From contig NC_089434.1 in the NCBI RefSeq assembly GCF_026210795.1, positions 2,790,001 through 2,854,000 on the forward strand: a stretch of DNA of 64,000 nucleotides. The letters are read 5' to 3'. Every line of letters begins with the position of its first letter. The first letter of the stretch is position 1. The notes beneath the pieces were generated by a model. The model made no database searches. It was not told the DNA's origin and saw only the letters and a list, made by a program, of their open reading frames with translations. The translations under genes and the position numbers were made by a program. The DNA is from Rhizophagus irregularis (Eukaryota > Glomeromycota > Glomeromycetes > Glomerales > Glomeraceae). Below are positions 11,743 to 23,300 of the stretch, piece by piece.

Positions 11743-14700
11743 CTAATCTTTTCCTTCCTTCCCGTCGTCTTCTTCTTTGATTTTATCAATATTGTTAGCT
11801 GTTATTTCGGTAATAAGCTCATTAACAGCATTTCCATTAATTTCTTGTATTTGATTATTATTTCTATTTACTATTTGATGTGAATTTGATTGCAAATTAC
11901 GCGAAAATGCATCATGACATTGATGAATTTGTAAAAGAGTTATAATATTCAAAATATCATCAGTAAAAAAATTGTTGAAATGGGTGAAAGTAATTGGTAT
12001 AGGCCGAGAATGTTGTATAATATATTGAATATCAGGAAATTCTCCAAATGATGGCAGTTGTTGTATTATTTCCTCATTTTCATCATCATCCGAATTTTCT
12101 TCATATAATTGATCATTTTCATTCTGTGAATCTGATAATATACGTGATATTTCTAAAGCTGCATTGCCAACTATGGATGAACGATTTAAACTAGCTTCAT
12201 CAGAAGTATTAATTAATTCTACATAATAATTAATTAATAAATTGTAATTAAAATAATATTGCTTTAATTAATTAAATATAATTCTATTTATTTACCATTT
12301 AATTCATTATGTTGGTTATCTTCCTCATCGTATATAACATCTGTCATCTTTTCTATATGTGCAATAAATTCAGAAATTGAGGATTCTTCATGATTATCTA
12401 TATCATTGTTATTTACTTTACTCTTTTTGATGATTCGTCGATTATTTTTGAAAAAAATCTTAATAACAATATGATTAAAAATTTTAATATTAATTTATTA
12501 GGAAAATAATTTCTCTTCATAATAAACTGTATGAATATATTTTGTTAATGACAAAGCTTCATTAAATGCAACTCTGGTACATTCTTGTATATCATCAGTA
12601 GCAGGCCATATGCGAAGTCTTTCAATTATTTTATGTGGAAGTGACGTTCCATCTATATCAAAAATATAGCCTAAAAATATATTTATTGCTTATAAATTAT
12701 TTGAAGTATTTTAGAAGTTAAAATAAAAAAATGAACTGTAATTACCTGCTGCAGAATTACGGTCTCTATTAGTATCAATTATTCCTGCTCGTGAAATTTT
12801 ATCCCTATATGAAACTCTTTGTTGTATCTTTAAAAAACTCATAAAAATTAAAATCAGGAAGTATTCTTCGTGAAATCCCAAATGTATGTTTCAAAGCTTC
12901 AGTTCCATGTTCCCATGGAAATAAAGGATATTGCACGATGGTGCTATTACAAGCATTACCAAAGACTCCATACTAATAAAAATATCATAACTTTGAATTG
13001 AGATAAAACTTTTTGTAAGCTATACCATTTCATTGAATATTGTGTACTACAGCGTTTAATATAGTCCTTCCATATGTTTAAAAAAAAAATAAGCACGTAA
13101 TACCATTTCAATGCGCGTTTTATGATCAATTGTCCTATTTAAATAGGCATCACATAATTCTCCTAAAGATAAAAAGGCATACCGGTATTTAATAAATATT
13201 TAGATCAAATCAAAATAAAAAAGATACAAAAGATACAAAATAATTACTTAATAAGAATAGGTCATCAGTTAAAGTACCACTAACCGAAATTTGTATCAGA
13301 GTATTTGAATGAAAAGTACGTAATGCAGCTCTGTCGTCTTGTTTGTAAACATTAAGAACATCTCGTTCTAAAAGAAAATGTTGTGATTGATGTGCTAACT
13401 CAAAAAGTTGATCATAACAAACTATATCAATCCCAAGTGACAGAAGCCTTGCCCAGAAAAGATTTGATTCCTAGCTGTCTTTTTTGCATGTTTTGAATCC
13501 TGAACTCGAATAAATGGTTTATCATTATATAGTGTTGCTTTAAAATGAATTTTCTATAAAGAATCTTTATATTCAAAGAAATTCGATGCTTCATTTCTAA
13601 TAATTGATTGTGCATTAAACTCAGATCTAGCACCATCAGCTCCAAAACTTATAATGTTCAAATTTGCTACATGTGCCATTTCAATTACTTAAGTGTGCAA
13701 TTTGATCAGCTCCCTCATCACCTCTAGTAGGAATCATTGCTACTATCATTGATGCAACTTTCCCAATAGGAATCTAATTAGAAAAAAATATAACTAATTA
13801 ATATTTTATTAAAATTAATCTGTATATTTCATGATTATTAACCTTCAATGCTATACCACGAACTTGTGTAGCAATTGCATCATTTTCTCTAATATGATTA
13901 ATTTTTTGATGAACATCATCAAGTACTGCAATAGTTGTTTCTGAATGTGGTAAGGTTTCCAGCAAATCAGCAATATGGTTAAGTTCTTCAGCATATACAA
14001 GTTTTTTTCGTGATTTCGTAGAATCTGTCATGGCTATAATCTCTAATTAAGACTTGACACAATTTGTGAAAACTTCATAAAGTTTTCTATCACTAAATCA
14101 GGATTAGTAACTACAATGGAATCTGTTCTACGAATTTGTCTATTATTCAAAAGTTAATCAATTATCAATTTAGATAATTATATAATAATTTATTATATAA
14201 ATTCAAATAAATAAATAATAATTACCGAATTCTTTGAACTGAAAGTCCAGCAAAAGTCTTCTTAAAGATTTTGTATTCACGGCTACTTTCAGATAACAGA
14301 CTAAAGAAATGTATTAAATGCTCTGAGTATCGAAGTCCTTTCAAACTTTTACCCTACAATTTTTTTCCTCTAATTTGTACCATTAAGAACACAAGTTCAG
14401 TGAAAGTTTTATCTCCATTAAATGCTCACCTTAACCAAATTGAGCTACTTTGGTCCAAAATTCCGCATTATCACTTTTACTATTTGTAGCAGCCCAAATT
14501 TGCCGTAAATTTGTATTTTTGAGAAGCTCTAATAACAGTTGTTTATAATAATGACGAGGTGTAAAATTAACGGTACTACTTGTTGCCCGCTCCTTAAATA
14601 ATAAATATTTTTGTTAATTTATCAAAGTAAAAATAAAAGTAAAAAATATAAACTTTATTAAGCGCTTCATCCAAATTTTTATTACCCTTTAATTCTTCAC

Positions 14701-14940
14701 ACTTATTTATTACACAGAGAGCTTTCATTAGTTGTTCTTTTTTCACATTGTGCATGATATACTGCTAAATCTTCTTCAGCTTCCAATGCTCTCTCAAATT
14801 CTTTTAGTTGTTCTTTATTAAGTTTCTTTCTAGTAAAAGAATTTTTTCTGGAAACTTTTCTGGAAAAAGTTGTTTTGCTACAACTTCTGGCTTTTTTCTA
14901 CCACCAAAGCTAGCAGGACTATTTATAAATAATTAATATG
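11743..14940 (-). pseudogene. Broken transposase-like gene, minus strand
   Basis: Fragments of one protein follow in order on the minus strand: a basic N-terminal section (14930-14650), an open piece starting at 14031, a GT-AG intron-like gap near 13760-13845, then SFGADGARSEFNAQ (about 13650), DSKHAKKTARNQ (about 13480), RLLSLG and KQDDRAALRTFHS (13440-13300), RIEMVLRAYFF (about 13110), RVSYRDKISRAG (about 12800) and an acidic tail ending at 11743. Several stops and frame changes interrupt it. I recognise the pattern of a large multi-copy family in AM fungal genomes; the D-x-x-H-x-x-x-x-x-R-N segment resembles the second catalytic region of RNase H-fold transposases of the P/THAP9 kind. Its position between TTAA-flanked ends supports a transposase. 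Family name uncertain. Confidence 0.6.
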
Positions 14941-15524
14941 CTCTAAATAACAGAGACCCTGACACCTAACAGCAATTCGTTTTCTATTTCTTTCATCGTT
15001 ACTTCCTTCATCATTCCTATTTTCTTCATTTTCTGATATGCTTTTTGAGAAAAAGATATTTATGCTTGGTTGTTAATTAAATAATAATCACAGTTTATAC
15101 TTTGAAAATGTCTTTGAAATTAGTAACTTGATATATAGCACCAAGCGAAACAGTTATACCACATTTACAAAGAACTTTTTAGTACTAATAAATTTTTGAA
15201 AGTTATCAAAAGAGGTAAAGCGAGTCATAAGAAGCGACATTATCAAAAAATACTAAAGATCAGAAAAAATTTCGAATCAAATGATAATCGGGGGTCCATA
15301 AAAAAATATATATAACTGCGAATCAAACTAATGGGCGGTTACTTTTTTTGTAATATGTTAATGTGCGAATCTAAGCCTTAAGCGGTAATCAATTTTTTTT
15401 GCGAATCTAATAAAAACTGGTGACTATATAAATCAATTCGAATCCACATTATTTGAATTTATAGTAATATCCGAATGTTATTGTGGCGGGGATATATAGT
15501 AAAGATTTCCCGGTCCTTAATGTA

Positions 15525-15686
15525 CGGGACATTTAGCAAATTTTAAAGAACTCGGAAATATTCGGTAAAGTTCACAATAGGATAAAATTATACCACCATT
15601 CTCGGAATAGTACTCCAAAATTAGCGTATAATTTTTATCTTATATCAGAACATTTCCGAGTTCTTTAAAATTTGCTAAGTGTCTCA
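15525..15686. mobile_element. Foldback MITE A, CGGGACA ends
   Basis: The left arm from CGGGACATTTAGCAAATTTT through AAGAACTCGGAAA is repeated inverted at the right as TTTCCGAGTTCTT through AAAATTTGCTAAGTGTC. It abuts the right TTAA of the large transposon. The left side has TA just outside (15523-15524); the right edge is less clear. Confidence 0.6.
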
Positions 15687-15712
15687 ACCGTTACAGCTGA
15701 TTTCATAATGTA

Positions 15713-15892
15713 CGGGACACCCATCATTTTTACTCCAAACTCGGTAAGATTCGGTATAATTCAGAATAAAATTAAAATTACACCACCGTGCTCGGACCAG
15801 TGCTCCGAATCTAACAATATGGACCTTATTCTGAACTTTACCGAATTTTACCGAATGTACGAGTCGTCTTCTCGGTAACTATTAGGTGTCCG
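15713..15892. mobile_element. Foldback MITE B, TA-flanked, CGGGACACC ends
   Basis: Ends CGGGACACC and GGTGTCCG with TA outside each (15711-15712, 15893-15894). Inverted arms carry TCGGTAAGATTCGGTATAAT and its partner. A TA target suggests a Tc1/mariner-type MITE. The motif TGTACGGGACA also begins the neighbouring element at 15521, so the two are related. Confidence 0.65.
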
Positions 15893-15898
15893 TACATT

Positions 15899-16346
15899 TA
15901 GTGTTGCGATCCGTCAATCCGTCAATCCGTCAATCCGCGGATTTATCCGATTCGAAAATCATCCGGATCATCCGGATCATTCATCCGGACTAATCCGTTA
16001 TCCGTTATCTCTATGTTTTAACGGATTAGATCCGAATCATCCGGATCGTACATATAACTTTTTTTCATTCGGATTACAGCTGTTTTCATAAGACCTGGGA
16101 CAAAATAAATTTTTTGAACCCGACCGCCGACCCACCGATCCGGTTCAGTTGTTATTTATTTTACAAATCAAACTATCAAATCAGGATCACGTGCCCGGCT
16201 AAAAATACCGATCGGCGGATCGGCGGATCAGGTTCAAAAATTTAGTTTGTCCCAGGTCTTATGTAAATCGAATTTTCATCCGGATCATCCAATTTATTTT
16301 CGGACCGGATTGAACGGATGACAGATTCATCCGGATCGCAACACTA
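15899..16346. mobile_element. 448-bp TIR element with 9-bp duplication
   Basis: Ends TAGTGTTGCGATCCG and CGGATCGCAACACTA. CCGTACATT is duplicated exactly outside (15890-15898 and 16347-16355). The interior is full of ATCCGGATC-type palindromic units. It carries a younger TA-flanked element at 16091-16259. It landed against the end of MITE B, whose last bases form part of the duplicated target. Confidence 0.85.
16091..16259. mobile_element. 169-bp TA-flanked MITE nested in the 448-bp element
   Basis: Ends AGACCTGGGACAAA and TTTGTCCCAGGTCT with TA on both sides (16089-16090, 16260-16261). Inner arms repeat a TTTTTGAACC / GGTTCAAAAA block and GATCGGCGGATC units. The TA target is that of Tc1/mariner-type elements. 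Confidence 0.75.
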
Positions 16347-16355
16347 CCGTACATT

Positions 16356-18150
16356 ACTGTAATCCCATCCCAAAGCCCTCGCCGAACAGTTACTCATTAT
16401 AAAATTTTTTTGTGCTCTTAAAAATAATAAAAAAATTTTATAATAATTATGATTTAATAACAATATCATCAGTTTAGCATTATGACATAATTAGTTATTA
16501 GTAATAAAAATAATAATAAATATTGCATCATAGCTTCATTAAAGTGTAATTTTCTCGGTGGTTTGAAATACTAATCATTCAAATCACTCAATCATAAATT
16601 TAATAAATACAAAGAAAAAATCATCAAAACAATAATTAATAAAAAAAAATTTATAGTAGAGCTGACGATAATTGCCTATTTGGTGCTGATCTACTTGAAT
16701 ACTAGTTTCAGAAATAAAGGAAAGACGAATTTCAAACCACAAATTGCATTCGAAGTTGGACTAATACAATTCAAATAAAAAAGTGACCATATTATGTTTT
16801 TAATAATACCTAAATATTCATAGTGGCATTATAAAGAAAATCCAGAATGAGAGAATCAATTGATGCAGCATTTTAAACAAAGATCGGTTTATGTTGTGTA
16901 ATTAACAACTGATAGACGGTCGACCTGCATAAAAAATAACCAAAATTGGGTTGATTGATTGGTTGAATATTTTTATGCAGAATAAGTATATATATATAAA
17001 TTACGTTTTTAGACACTTTAAAATCCTTACCAAATTAAACTACAAAATGTTTTTGCTTTAAGATTCAAGGACGCACACCATAGACTTGCAACAAGCCAAT
17101 AATATTGTGATCAGCCGTGTTAATTACTTAGATTTACCGCTCTTGACCTTTAATGCTATTAATTGACAATGTTTTTATTTATTTACAACAAATCATTCTT
17201 ATTTAATGTTAATATGCACATATTTTTTAAAAATATTTCCACATTTTATAAGATTATGATTAGATAAAACTAAGATCGTCTTCGATTTTTGCGTCAGTTT
17301 CTTGGGCGCGGTGAATCTGAAGCTTTAACTTAGAAATACAAAAATTTGTCTTAGGCTATAATCGAACTAGTCAAAGCAAGCAAATGCTTTCCACCAGGAT
17401 AAGACTTTTAAAAGAAGTGTTGGAATTTTCTTTTATTTTTAGATGAACTTGGACTTGGATTTTAGGTACGGTGAATTCAAAACAGACTTGGATATACTGG
17501 ACTTTCCTTGGGAAAAAAGTATGAATTTAAGAGATTTGGGAGTTATGTTCCGTATATCAAAGTCGTTCGGCTTCAAATTTGAATCATATTTATCCACCAG
17601 GATTCATATTTTACGATTCTTAATTGGAGTGCATCACAAAATTTCCGATTATAATAACTATTAGTCTTATCGTCTTAGCCTCTATATCAGATTTTATTTT
17701 TTTTCTTGCCTCATTTGCTTAGCGTATGATACATTTCGACATTTTTATTGAAATTTTTCGTAACTTCCCTTTAAAATCATTTTAGCGCTAAAAGATATTT
17801 TTTTATAATTAAAAAAATGGTGTTTGTGTGACTAACGTTTAGATTAGCTTGTATAAATTAATTTTGAATTGCTGATCCGTATTCCTTATAGTTAAGACCC
17901 GCTTGATCGGCAAGTCATGTTGTACATCTTAGATAATGAAATTAAAGTTTTCCGCTTTTTAATTTTAATTTTTTTTTCTTGAACCGATCTTTTACAAATG
18001 GTACTTTCTTTTTTTTTTCAAAATTTCCTCTTTTCTCTTTCGAACACCTTTTTCTTTTCCTTTCTTTTTTTAAAAATTTTTCGTTTTTATTCTTTAGATT
18101 TGGTTTTTTTTTCCAAAATCGAAAAATTATTATTTTTTTTTATTAAATAA
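16356..18150. other. Gene-poor stretch
   Basis: No intact gene. Holds a short hairpin with CTGCATAAAAA/TTTTTATGCAG arms at about 16925-16981, a 73-codon frame at 17443-17664 whose tail (TTTATCC, CCAGGATTCAT) recurs near 46228 and is therefore repeat-derived, and a pyrimidine-rich tract at about 17960-18130. Confidence 0.45.
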
Positions 18151-18157
18151 TAATCTT

Positions 18158-18990
18158 TAATTCGCAATTCGCGAGAAATGGAAAGAAATTTATTAATGGT
18201 CAGCGGGGAAAACTTTAAAAACGTTATATCTTCCCACTTACCCATCCAAATTATGCGGTTTTTTATATCATTGATAGGTTGAGTTAAGAGCTTTTAAACA
18301 AGCCTAAAATCGCACAAATCCAATCACTAGAAGCCGAGATATTGCGTTTCAAAGATTTTATTCTGAAATTTTTATTGCATTTTCATAGTATTTTATGGTA
18401 ATCCTGAGCCGGAATTTGAATTTTGACCTATTTTGACTAACATTTTGAATTTTAAAAAGTTTTAACCAAATCCTTGCATTATTGACCATATTTAAATTTA
18501 AAATCATTAAGTTATTCCTAAAATTGCGAATTCTAAATGAGAGCTGAGATCATAAAATTGAATTTTTATATATAAAATGATCGCCACATTTTTACTATGT
18601 ACTTGTTGAATTGCTCTCATTTAGAATTCGCAATTTTAGGAATAATTCAATGATTTTAAATTTGAATATGGTCGACAATGCAAGGATTTGGTTAAGACTT
18701 TTTAAAATTCAAAACATTAGTCAAAATAGGTCAAAATTCAAATTCCGGCTCAGGATTATGAAAATGCAATAAAAATTTCAGGATGAAATCTTTGAAATGT
18801 AATATCTTGGCTTCTAGTGATTGGATTTATGCGATTTTAGGCTTGTTTAAAAGCTCTTAACTCAACCTATCCAATGATATAAAAAACCCGCATAATTTGG
18901 ATGGGTAAGTGGAAGATATAATGTTTTTAAAGTTTGTCCCGCTGACCATTAATAATTTCTTTCCATTTCTCGCGAATTGCGAATTAAGAC
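18158..18990. repeat. Foldback element with about 370-bp inverted arms
   Basis: The left arm (18158-18530) starts TTTAATTCGCAATTCGCGAG and the right arm (18610-18990) ends with its reverse complement. Nearly the whole arm pairs, with a central loop of about 80 bp. There are no open frames. T-rich/pyrimidine-rich tracts border it on both sides. I could not define a target duplication. Confidence 0.8.
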
Positions 18991-19275
18991 TTATATTATT
19001 TTTTTTTCGGTCTTTTTTTTTTAGCCCATATTATTAATTTTTTTTTTGAATTTTTTTTTTTAAACCTGATTTCTTCCCGATTTTCTATTTGCTCTCCCCA
19101 CAAATTTTTTCATTTTTATTTTTTCGATTTTTTTTTATTTTTTTTATTTTGTTTTTTTCCGGTTGGCTTTTTTCCAATCCAAAAAAATTTTTTCCGAATA
19201 CACCGAATACATTTTTTCACCAGATCGATGTTGCGGCATCACGGCAATTGCCTTTTTTCCCGATTCTTATTATTA

Positions 19276-19475
19276 CAGTGACACCTCTATAAGTGCACCC
19301 TCTATAATAAGTGCACGCACTATATAAATTCTCTTTAAGTGCACGGTGGGCCTGGTCCCAACTTATAAGAGCTCTTAATATTTTACTCTCTATAAATGCA
19401 CACCCTCTCTAAGTGCACATTCTACTATTTTTTTATTATGGTCCCAAGGAGGGTGCACTTAGAGAGGTGTCACTG
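19276..19475. mobile_element. 200-bp pogo/Tigger-like MITE
   Basis: Ends CAGTGACACCTCTATAAGTG and the inverse CACTTAGAGAGGTGTCACTG, with TA outside (19274-19275, 19476-19477). CAGTG-type ends plus a TA target are typical of pogo-group MITEs. The sequence AAGTGCAC recurs five times inside. Confidence 0.85.
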
Positions 19476-20159
19476 TAATTATAATATTATTTTTACTTCG
19501 GGTATATTGTCATTGCTATTCATTGATTTTTAAAGATTTATTAAATTAAGTAGAAATATTAAATTCTCAAATTTCATGTATGAATGAAAATAATAAACAA
19601 ATAATGGAAAAAAAGGATAATAATTTTAAAACTGCAAAGAAGATAGATTTATTGGATTTTTTTTTATAATTTTTTTTTATTACAATTTATTTTGAAAAGT
19701 CACGTGAAATAAACAAAATGCAATTAATGAATGTTATGCGTGATGATGATCAACCTTGAAGGGGTTATTTGATTGTGAGCTTAATAAAAATAAATTTAGC
19801 ACAATATTCATCTACTGTATAAGTAATATTTATTATAAAAGCAATATAAGTGATATTTAATCTATATGATGCAATGTGTCTATGATATTTGTGCAATAAT
19901 GTTTAACTTAGTTCTACTTAGTCTGAAAAATATCACACCGTTAAAAACAGCACGATCCTATTTGGCTGCATAATAATTAATATTAGTTACTTGAATGCTA
20001 AAGTGATAATATCCCGAAAAAAAAAATCTCTAAAAATAATTTAATTTTTATTTTCATTGCGCGATGAATATTTTTACAAAATGTTCATCGATACCATGTT
20101 AATCACTACCATTTTTCGGAGAAATTTTCTCGTCCTCGTCATCGTAATAATCATCGTCG

Positions 20160-20275
20160 TCATGAAATTTGGTGAAATGGAATTCGGCGAAATGGATGAT
20201 TCGGTGAACTTCAAATTTAGCTTTTCGGCGAAATGTCCCTTCGGTGAAAATCTCTTCGGCGAAACAATTTTATTA
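20160..20275 (+). repeat. Short irregular repeats of TTCGGCGAAATG
   Basis: Six variants of TTCGGYGAAAYG occur within about 110 bp. They keep an 87-codon frame open (20057-20320), but its composition is just the repeat, so I do not call a gene. Confidence 0.55.
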
Positions 20276-20335
20276 GTAAAAATGAGTATAATATATATAA
20301 TAAAATTAGTTGGTTGTTAATTTTTTTTATATTTA

Positions 20336-20960
20336 CAGTACTGTATCGCAGTCGCAATATAGTAAGTAATATAATCAATAAAACATTCTTTTTTTGGTTT
20401 TAGTAGATAAAATTGCAACATATTAATTATCTGTGACCAACAACTGACCTGTATATATTAAAATTTTTTTTAAAGTTCAACTTTTATTTTATTCCTAAAA
20501 AAGAAATGATGTCCTCCATCTAAGCTTTAAAGACACATAATCTCTGGAATGTTAATACAAGCATAGTAGCGTACATGAATTTACGGTAGCTGCAATATAG
20601 TAATATAATCGTGAAAAATATTTTTTGTTTTAGTAAATAGAATATTATTTACACTCATTATCTGTAGGAATCACTTAACTGTATATATTAAAAATTTTTT
20701 TTATTATTTAGTTCAATCTTTAAATCGTCTTCATGCAATTGTTTATAAAATTGATCACCACGGTCGGAGTTAAAACTCCGGTGGAAAAAATGATTTTTGG
20801 GTAACAACCATCTAAACCAGATTTATCTAGGGTCACTTGGAAAATTTCTAGTTCATAACGATATCTTTGACATAATTTTTACATTCATTATCTGTTGTTC
20901 CAACTGCTGACCTGACCTGTATATATTAAAATTTTTTTTATAGTATAAGGTTTAATGCTT
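20336..20960 (+). repeat. Three diverged direct copies of a roughly 270-bp unit
   Basis: Each copy has a GCAATATAGTA block (copies one and two), a TTATCTGT block and the sequence CTGTATATATTAAAA followed by a T run (near 20450, 20680 and 20920). The third copy lacks the beginning. No coding potential is conserved. Confidence 0.6.
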
Positions 20961-22425
20961 CAATTGACTTTTACTTTAACCCAAAATCAGAAATGACGCC
21001 CAAAAGAATTCCCTAGAATCTCTAAAGATCATTAAGATTTAAAAGGTTTATTTAATCGTGTTTGGAAAGTTTCTAGTTCATCTTTTGTCACGTCAAACAT
21101 GTTATTCATGAATTTGCGGTAAATGGTCGGCATTGGTTGCCGAAATATAAACAGTAATACAATTTTGAGAAACAATATGCACAAAAAAAACCGTACTCAA
21201 AAAAAAAATTTTTTTTTTATTCATTCATTCAGGAAAAAAAAAAATATTTTATTTATTCATTTATTTTTATTCATTTAAAAATTTTTTTATTATTTGTCTA
21301 TTTTAAAAATTTTTTATAAATACGGTATTTTCCCCGTTAATTTTTTTATATACCATAAATACCATCCATAAATTGCAAATTTTTTGATGTACCGTATTTA
21401 AAAATTAATTAGAATTATTTCTTCTTTCGAAAGTTATACCAAGCATATTCATGAATTTCAATAGTTAATGACAGCTTCTCTTTTGAAGTTAATAATCTCT
21501 TCGCGTTTTGGATTATAACTATACTAATTATTGTCGCAAAATATCGCAAATGTCACGGGAACAGACGGACATAATGCATAATGAGCTAGCAGATTTTAAA
21601 CGTGAAAATAATGTGACCATTTGATATAACAGCTATCTTCATATCAATTTAAAAGAAAGGATAGGTATGCAAAAAGAAGTTATATGTCGTCATGCAATCT
21701 TAATTAATACAATTTCAATAAAATGCAAGGAGAAGTTTCATGTAACCAAAACAAACATCTAAAATAATGATAATCTCAATAAAATCAATGAATAAATGAT
21801 ATCAAAATAGTAATATATGAAAGAACTATGAAATAGGGGTTCACTGAGTAATTTCTCTGAGTCATAATTTCAACATACGGTACATACAGTGTAACCATAG
21901 TACAGACACAGCCTTATAACAGAGTTTTATGGAAGTTTTTATTCAAAGATTATGTAATAATATTATTAATAGTAATAATAATAATAATAGTAATACCATT
22001 CTAGTAGTATTCAATCAAATTTTTTAACGGATAATTGGTTTATAATATTTATAACAGATATAGTACATAATGAAACTTTTTATAGTTATAAACTTTAATC
22101 GATTCCAAAAATAAGTATTTACTTTATTTATCGAGATACATTTACATAGTATAGTATGTTATGTTAAATCTTAATTTTCACGTTTCAGTTACAAAAAAAA
22201 ACATGAAATTTCGCTTAAATATTTCTTATATAAAAAATTATGTTCTATTACTAAGTATTTATACTCTTAAATTTCTAAAAATCATATTGTAACTGGAATA
22301 ATCCCAATCTTATTCTAATTTTAAGACTTTTGGTTTCATTTAACTCTATTTAATCTAAGAAAATCATTGATCAAGTATAATCAGGTATCTTTATGATCAT
22401 CGCAGGACATGGTATTGTTTGACTA
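20961..22425. other. Intergenic, no gene seen
   Basis: Poly-A/T runs at 21200-21360 and ordinary AT-rich DNA. Nothing coding. The last part is the 3-prime side of the minus-strand gene ending at 22426, and homology with the region downstream of 47770 continues for about 50 bp beyond the stop. Confidence 0.45.
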
Positions 22426-23300
22426 TCAATTATTGAAACCGTTTGTCGCATTGCTTTCGATATTTCCTTGAAAAGAAATCGTGTTTCCATCAGAATCTGA
22501 TCTCATTTCTCCCTCAGGAATGTAAAGAAATGACCTCAAATTTAGCTCGAGATTTAATTTTTGTTGCGAAGTTAATTTATGTTTTCTTTTCAGATCATTC
22601 ACATCAAAATCAATTCCATAAATTTTCTCGTTCAATATACTTAATATCGAAGAAGATGGTAAAAATTTACATCTAACGTGTTTTATATCATTTGAAATCT
22701 GGTAAAAAAATTCGTAATCGCAATCGTCATCGTCACTTTGATGATAATCTTGTAAAATTACGTGATAAATGCTATAATCATTCAGTGGTCGATAGAATAA
22801 TCCATTATTCAAATGCAAGCCTTGTTTTGGTAAATTATTCGGGAAGTAGCTGGTAATGATAAATAGATAAATTAATTATGTATCAAATAAAATGTTAAGG
22901 CATTAATTATTATTAATAAAATTAATGATTTAAAGGACACAAACCTTCTTAATAAAAGTTTTCCTTGTAGAAAAGGAAGAACGTTCTTTAAGCTTTGTTC
23001 AAGGTTTAATTTTTGATTCCAAGTTAATGTATATTTATACTTTAATTCATTTACATCGAAATCAATTCCGTAAATTTCCTTATTCAATATATGCATAATC
23101 AAAGAATGCGGTAATAATTTACATGTAACATAATAACTAGTATATAAACTCTGCTGGTGAAAGAACTCGTAATCGTAATCATCATTATAATTTTCTGAAA
23201 GTTGCCAGGTCATTTTGAAAGTTACATGATAAAAATTATTATCATTTGGTGGCTGATAAAATAATCTAAACTCATTCAACTGCAAGTTTTGCATTTGCAT
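22426..23300 (-). CDS. Two-repeat FYQPPND / IYGIDFDVN protein, copy 1
   Basis: Minus-strand model: exon 23300-22945, intron 22944-22850 (95 bp, GT-AG, phase 2), exon 22849-22426; 259 residues. The protein is two tandem copies of an unrecognised domain of about 85 residues, one per exon. Each opens with LFYQPPND or LFYRPLND, then an acidic (D/E)DDYDYEFF segment, a C-K-LP segment, IYGIDFDVN and an LTxxQKLNLE helix. The C-tail is polar. The intron falls exactly between the repeats. The paralogue at 46864-47770 has the same structure, inverted relative to this one. Start is uncertain: an in-frame stop lies just upstream, yet homology continues a few codons (DLDLV) before the ATG. No signal peptide. 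Function unknown; cytosolic is inferred only from lack of other signals. Confidence 0.7.

Larger units (their letters stand above)
9479..15516 (-). mobile_element. Decayed 6-kb TTAA-flanked DNA transposon (Kolobok/piggyBac-like)
   Basis: TTAA sits at 9475-9478 and 15517-15520. Inside it the left end reads CCGGGGTCGGAAAATCTTTA and the right end, reverse-complemented, GGACCGGGAAATCTTTA; both continue to a CCCGCCA block. GCGAATC motifs recur near both ends (9534, 9558, 9599; 15316, 15363, 15400), as subterminal sites do in many DNA transposons. The interior carries the broken transposase-like gene at 11743-14940 on the minus strand. A hAT MITE and a MULE-like element were later inserted between the left end and that gene. 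A TTAA target is typical of piggyBac and Kolobok; I lean to Kolobok-like but cannot prove it. Confidence 0.6.

Noticed and set aside
17443..17664. 73-codon frame at 17443
   Set aside because: Its 3-prime half recurs near 46205-46270 as a dispersed repeat without the frame.
19089..19292. 67-codon Phe-rich frame resembling a membrane segment
   Set aside because: A translation of a T-rich tract; it ends in the pogo-type MITE.
20057..20320. 87-codon frame starting at 20057
   Set aside because: Half of it is the TTCGGCGAAATG repeat; no ATG context or homologue seen.
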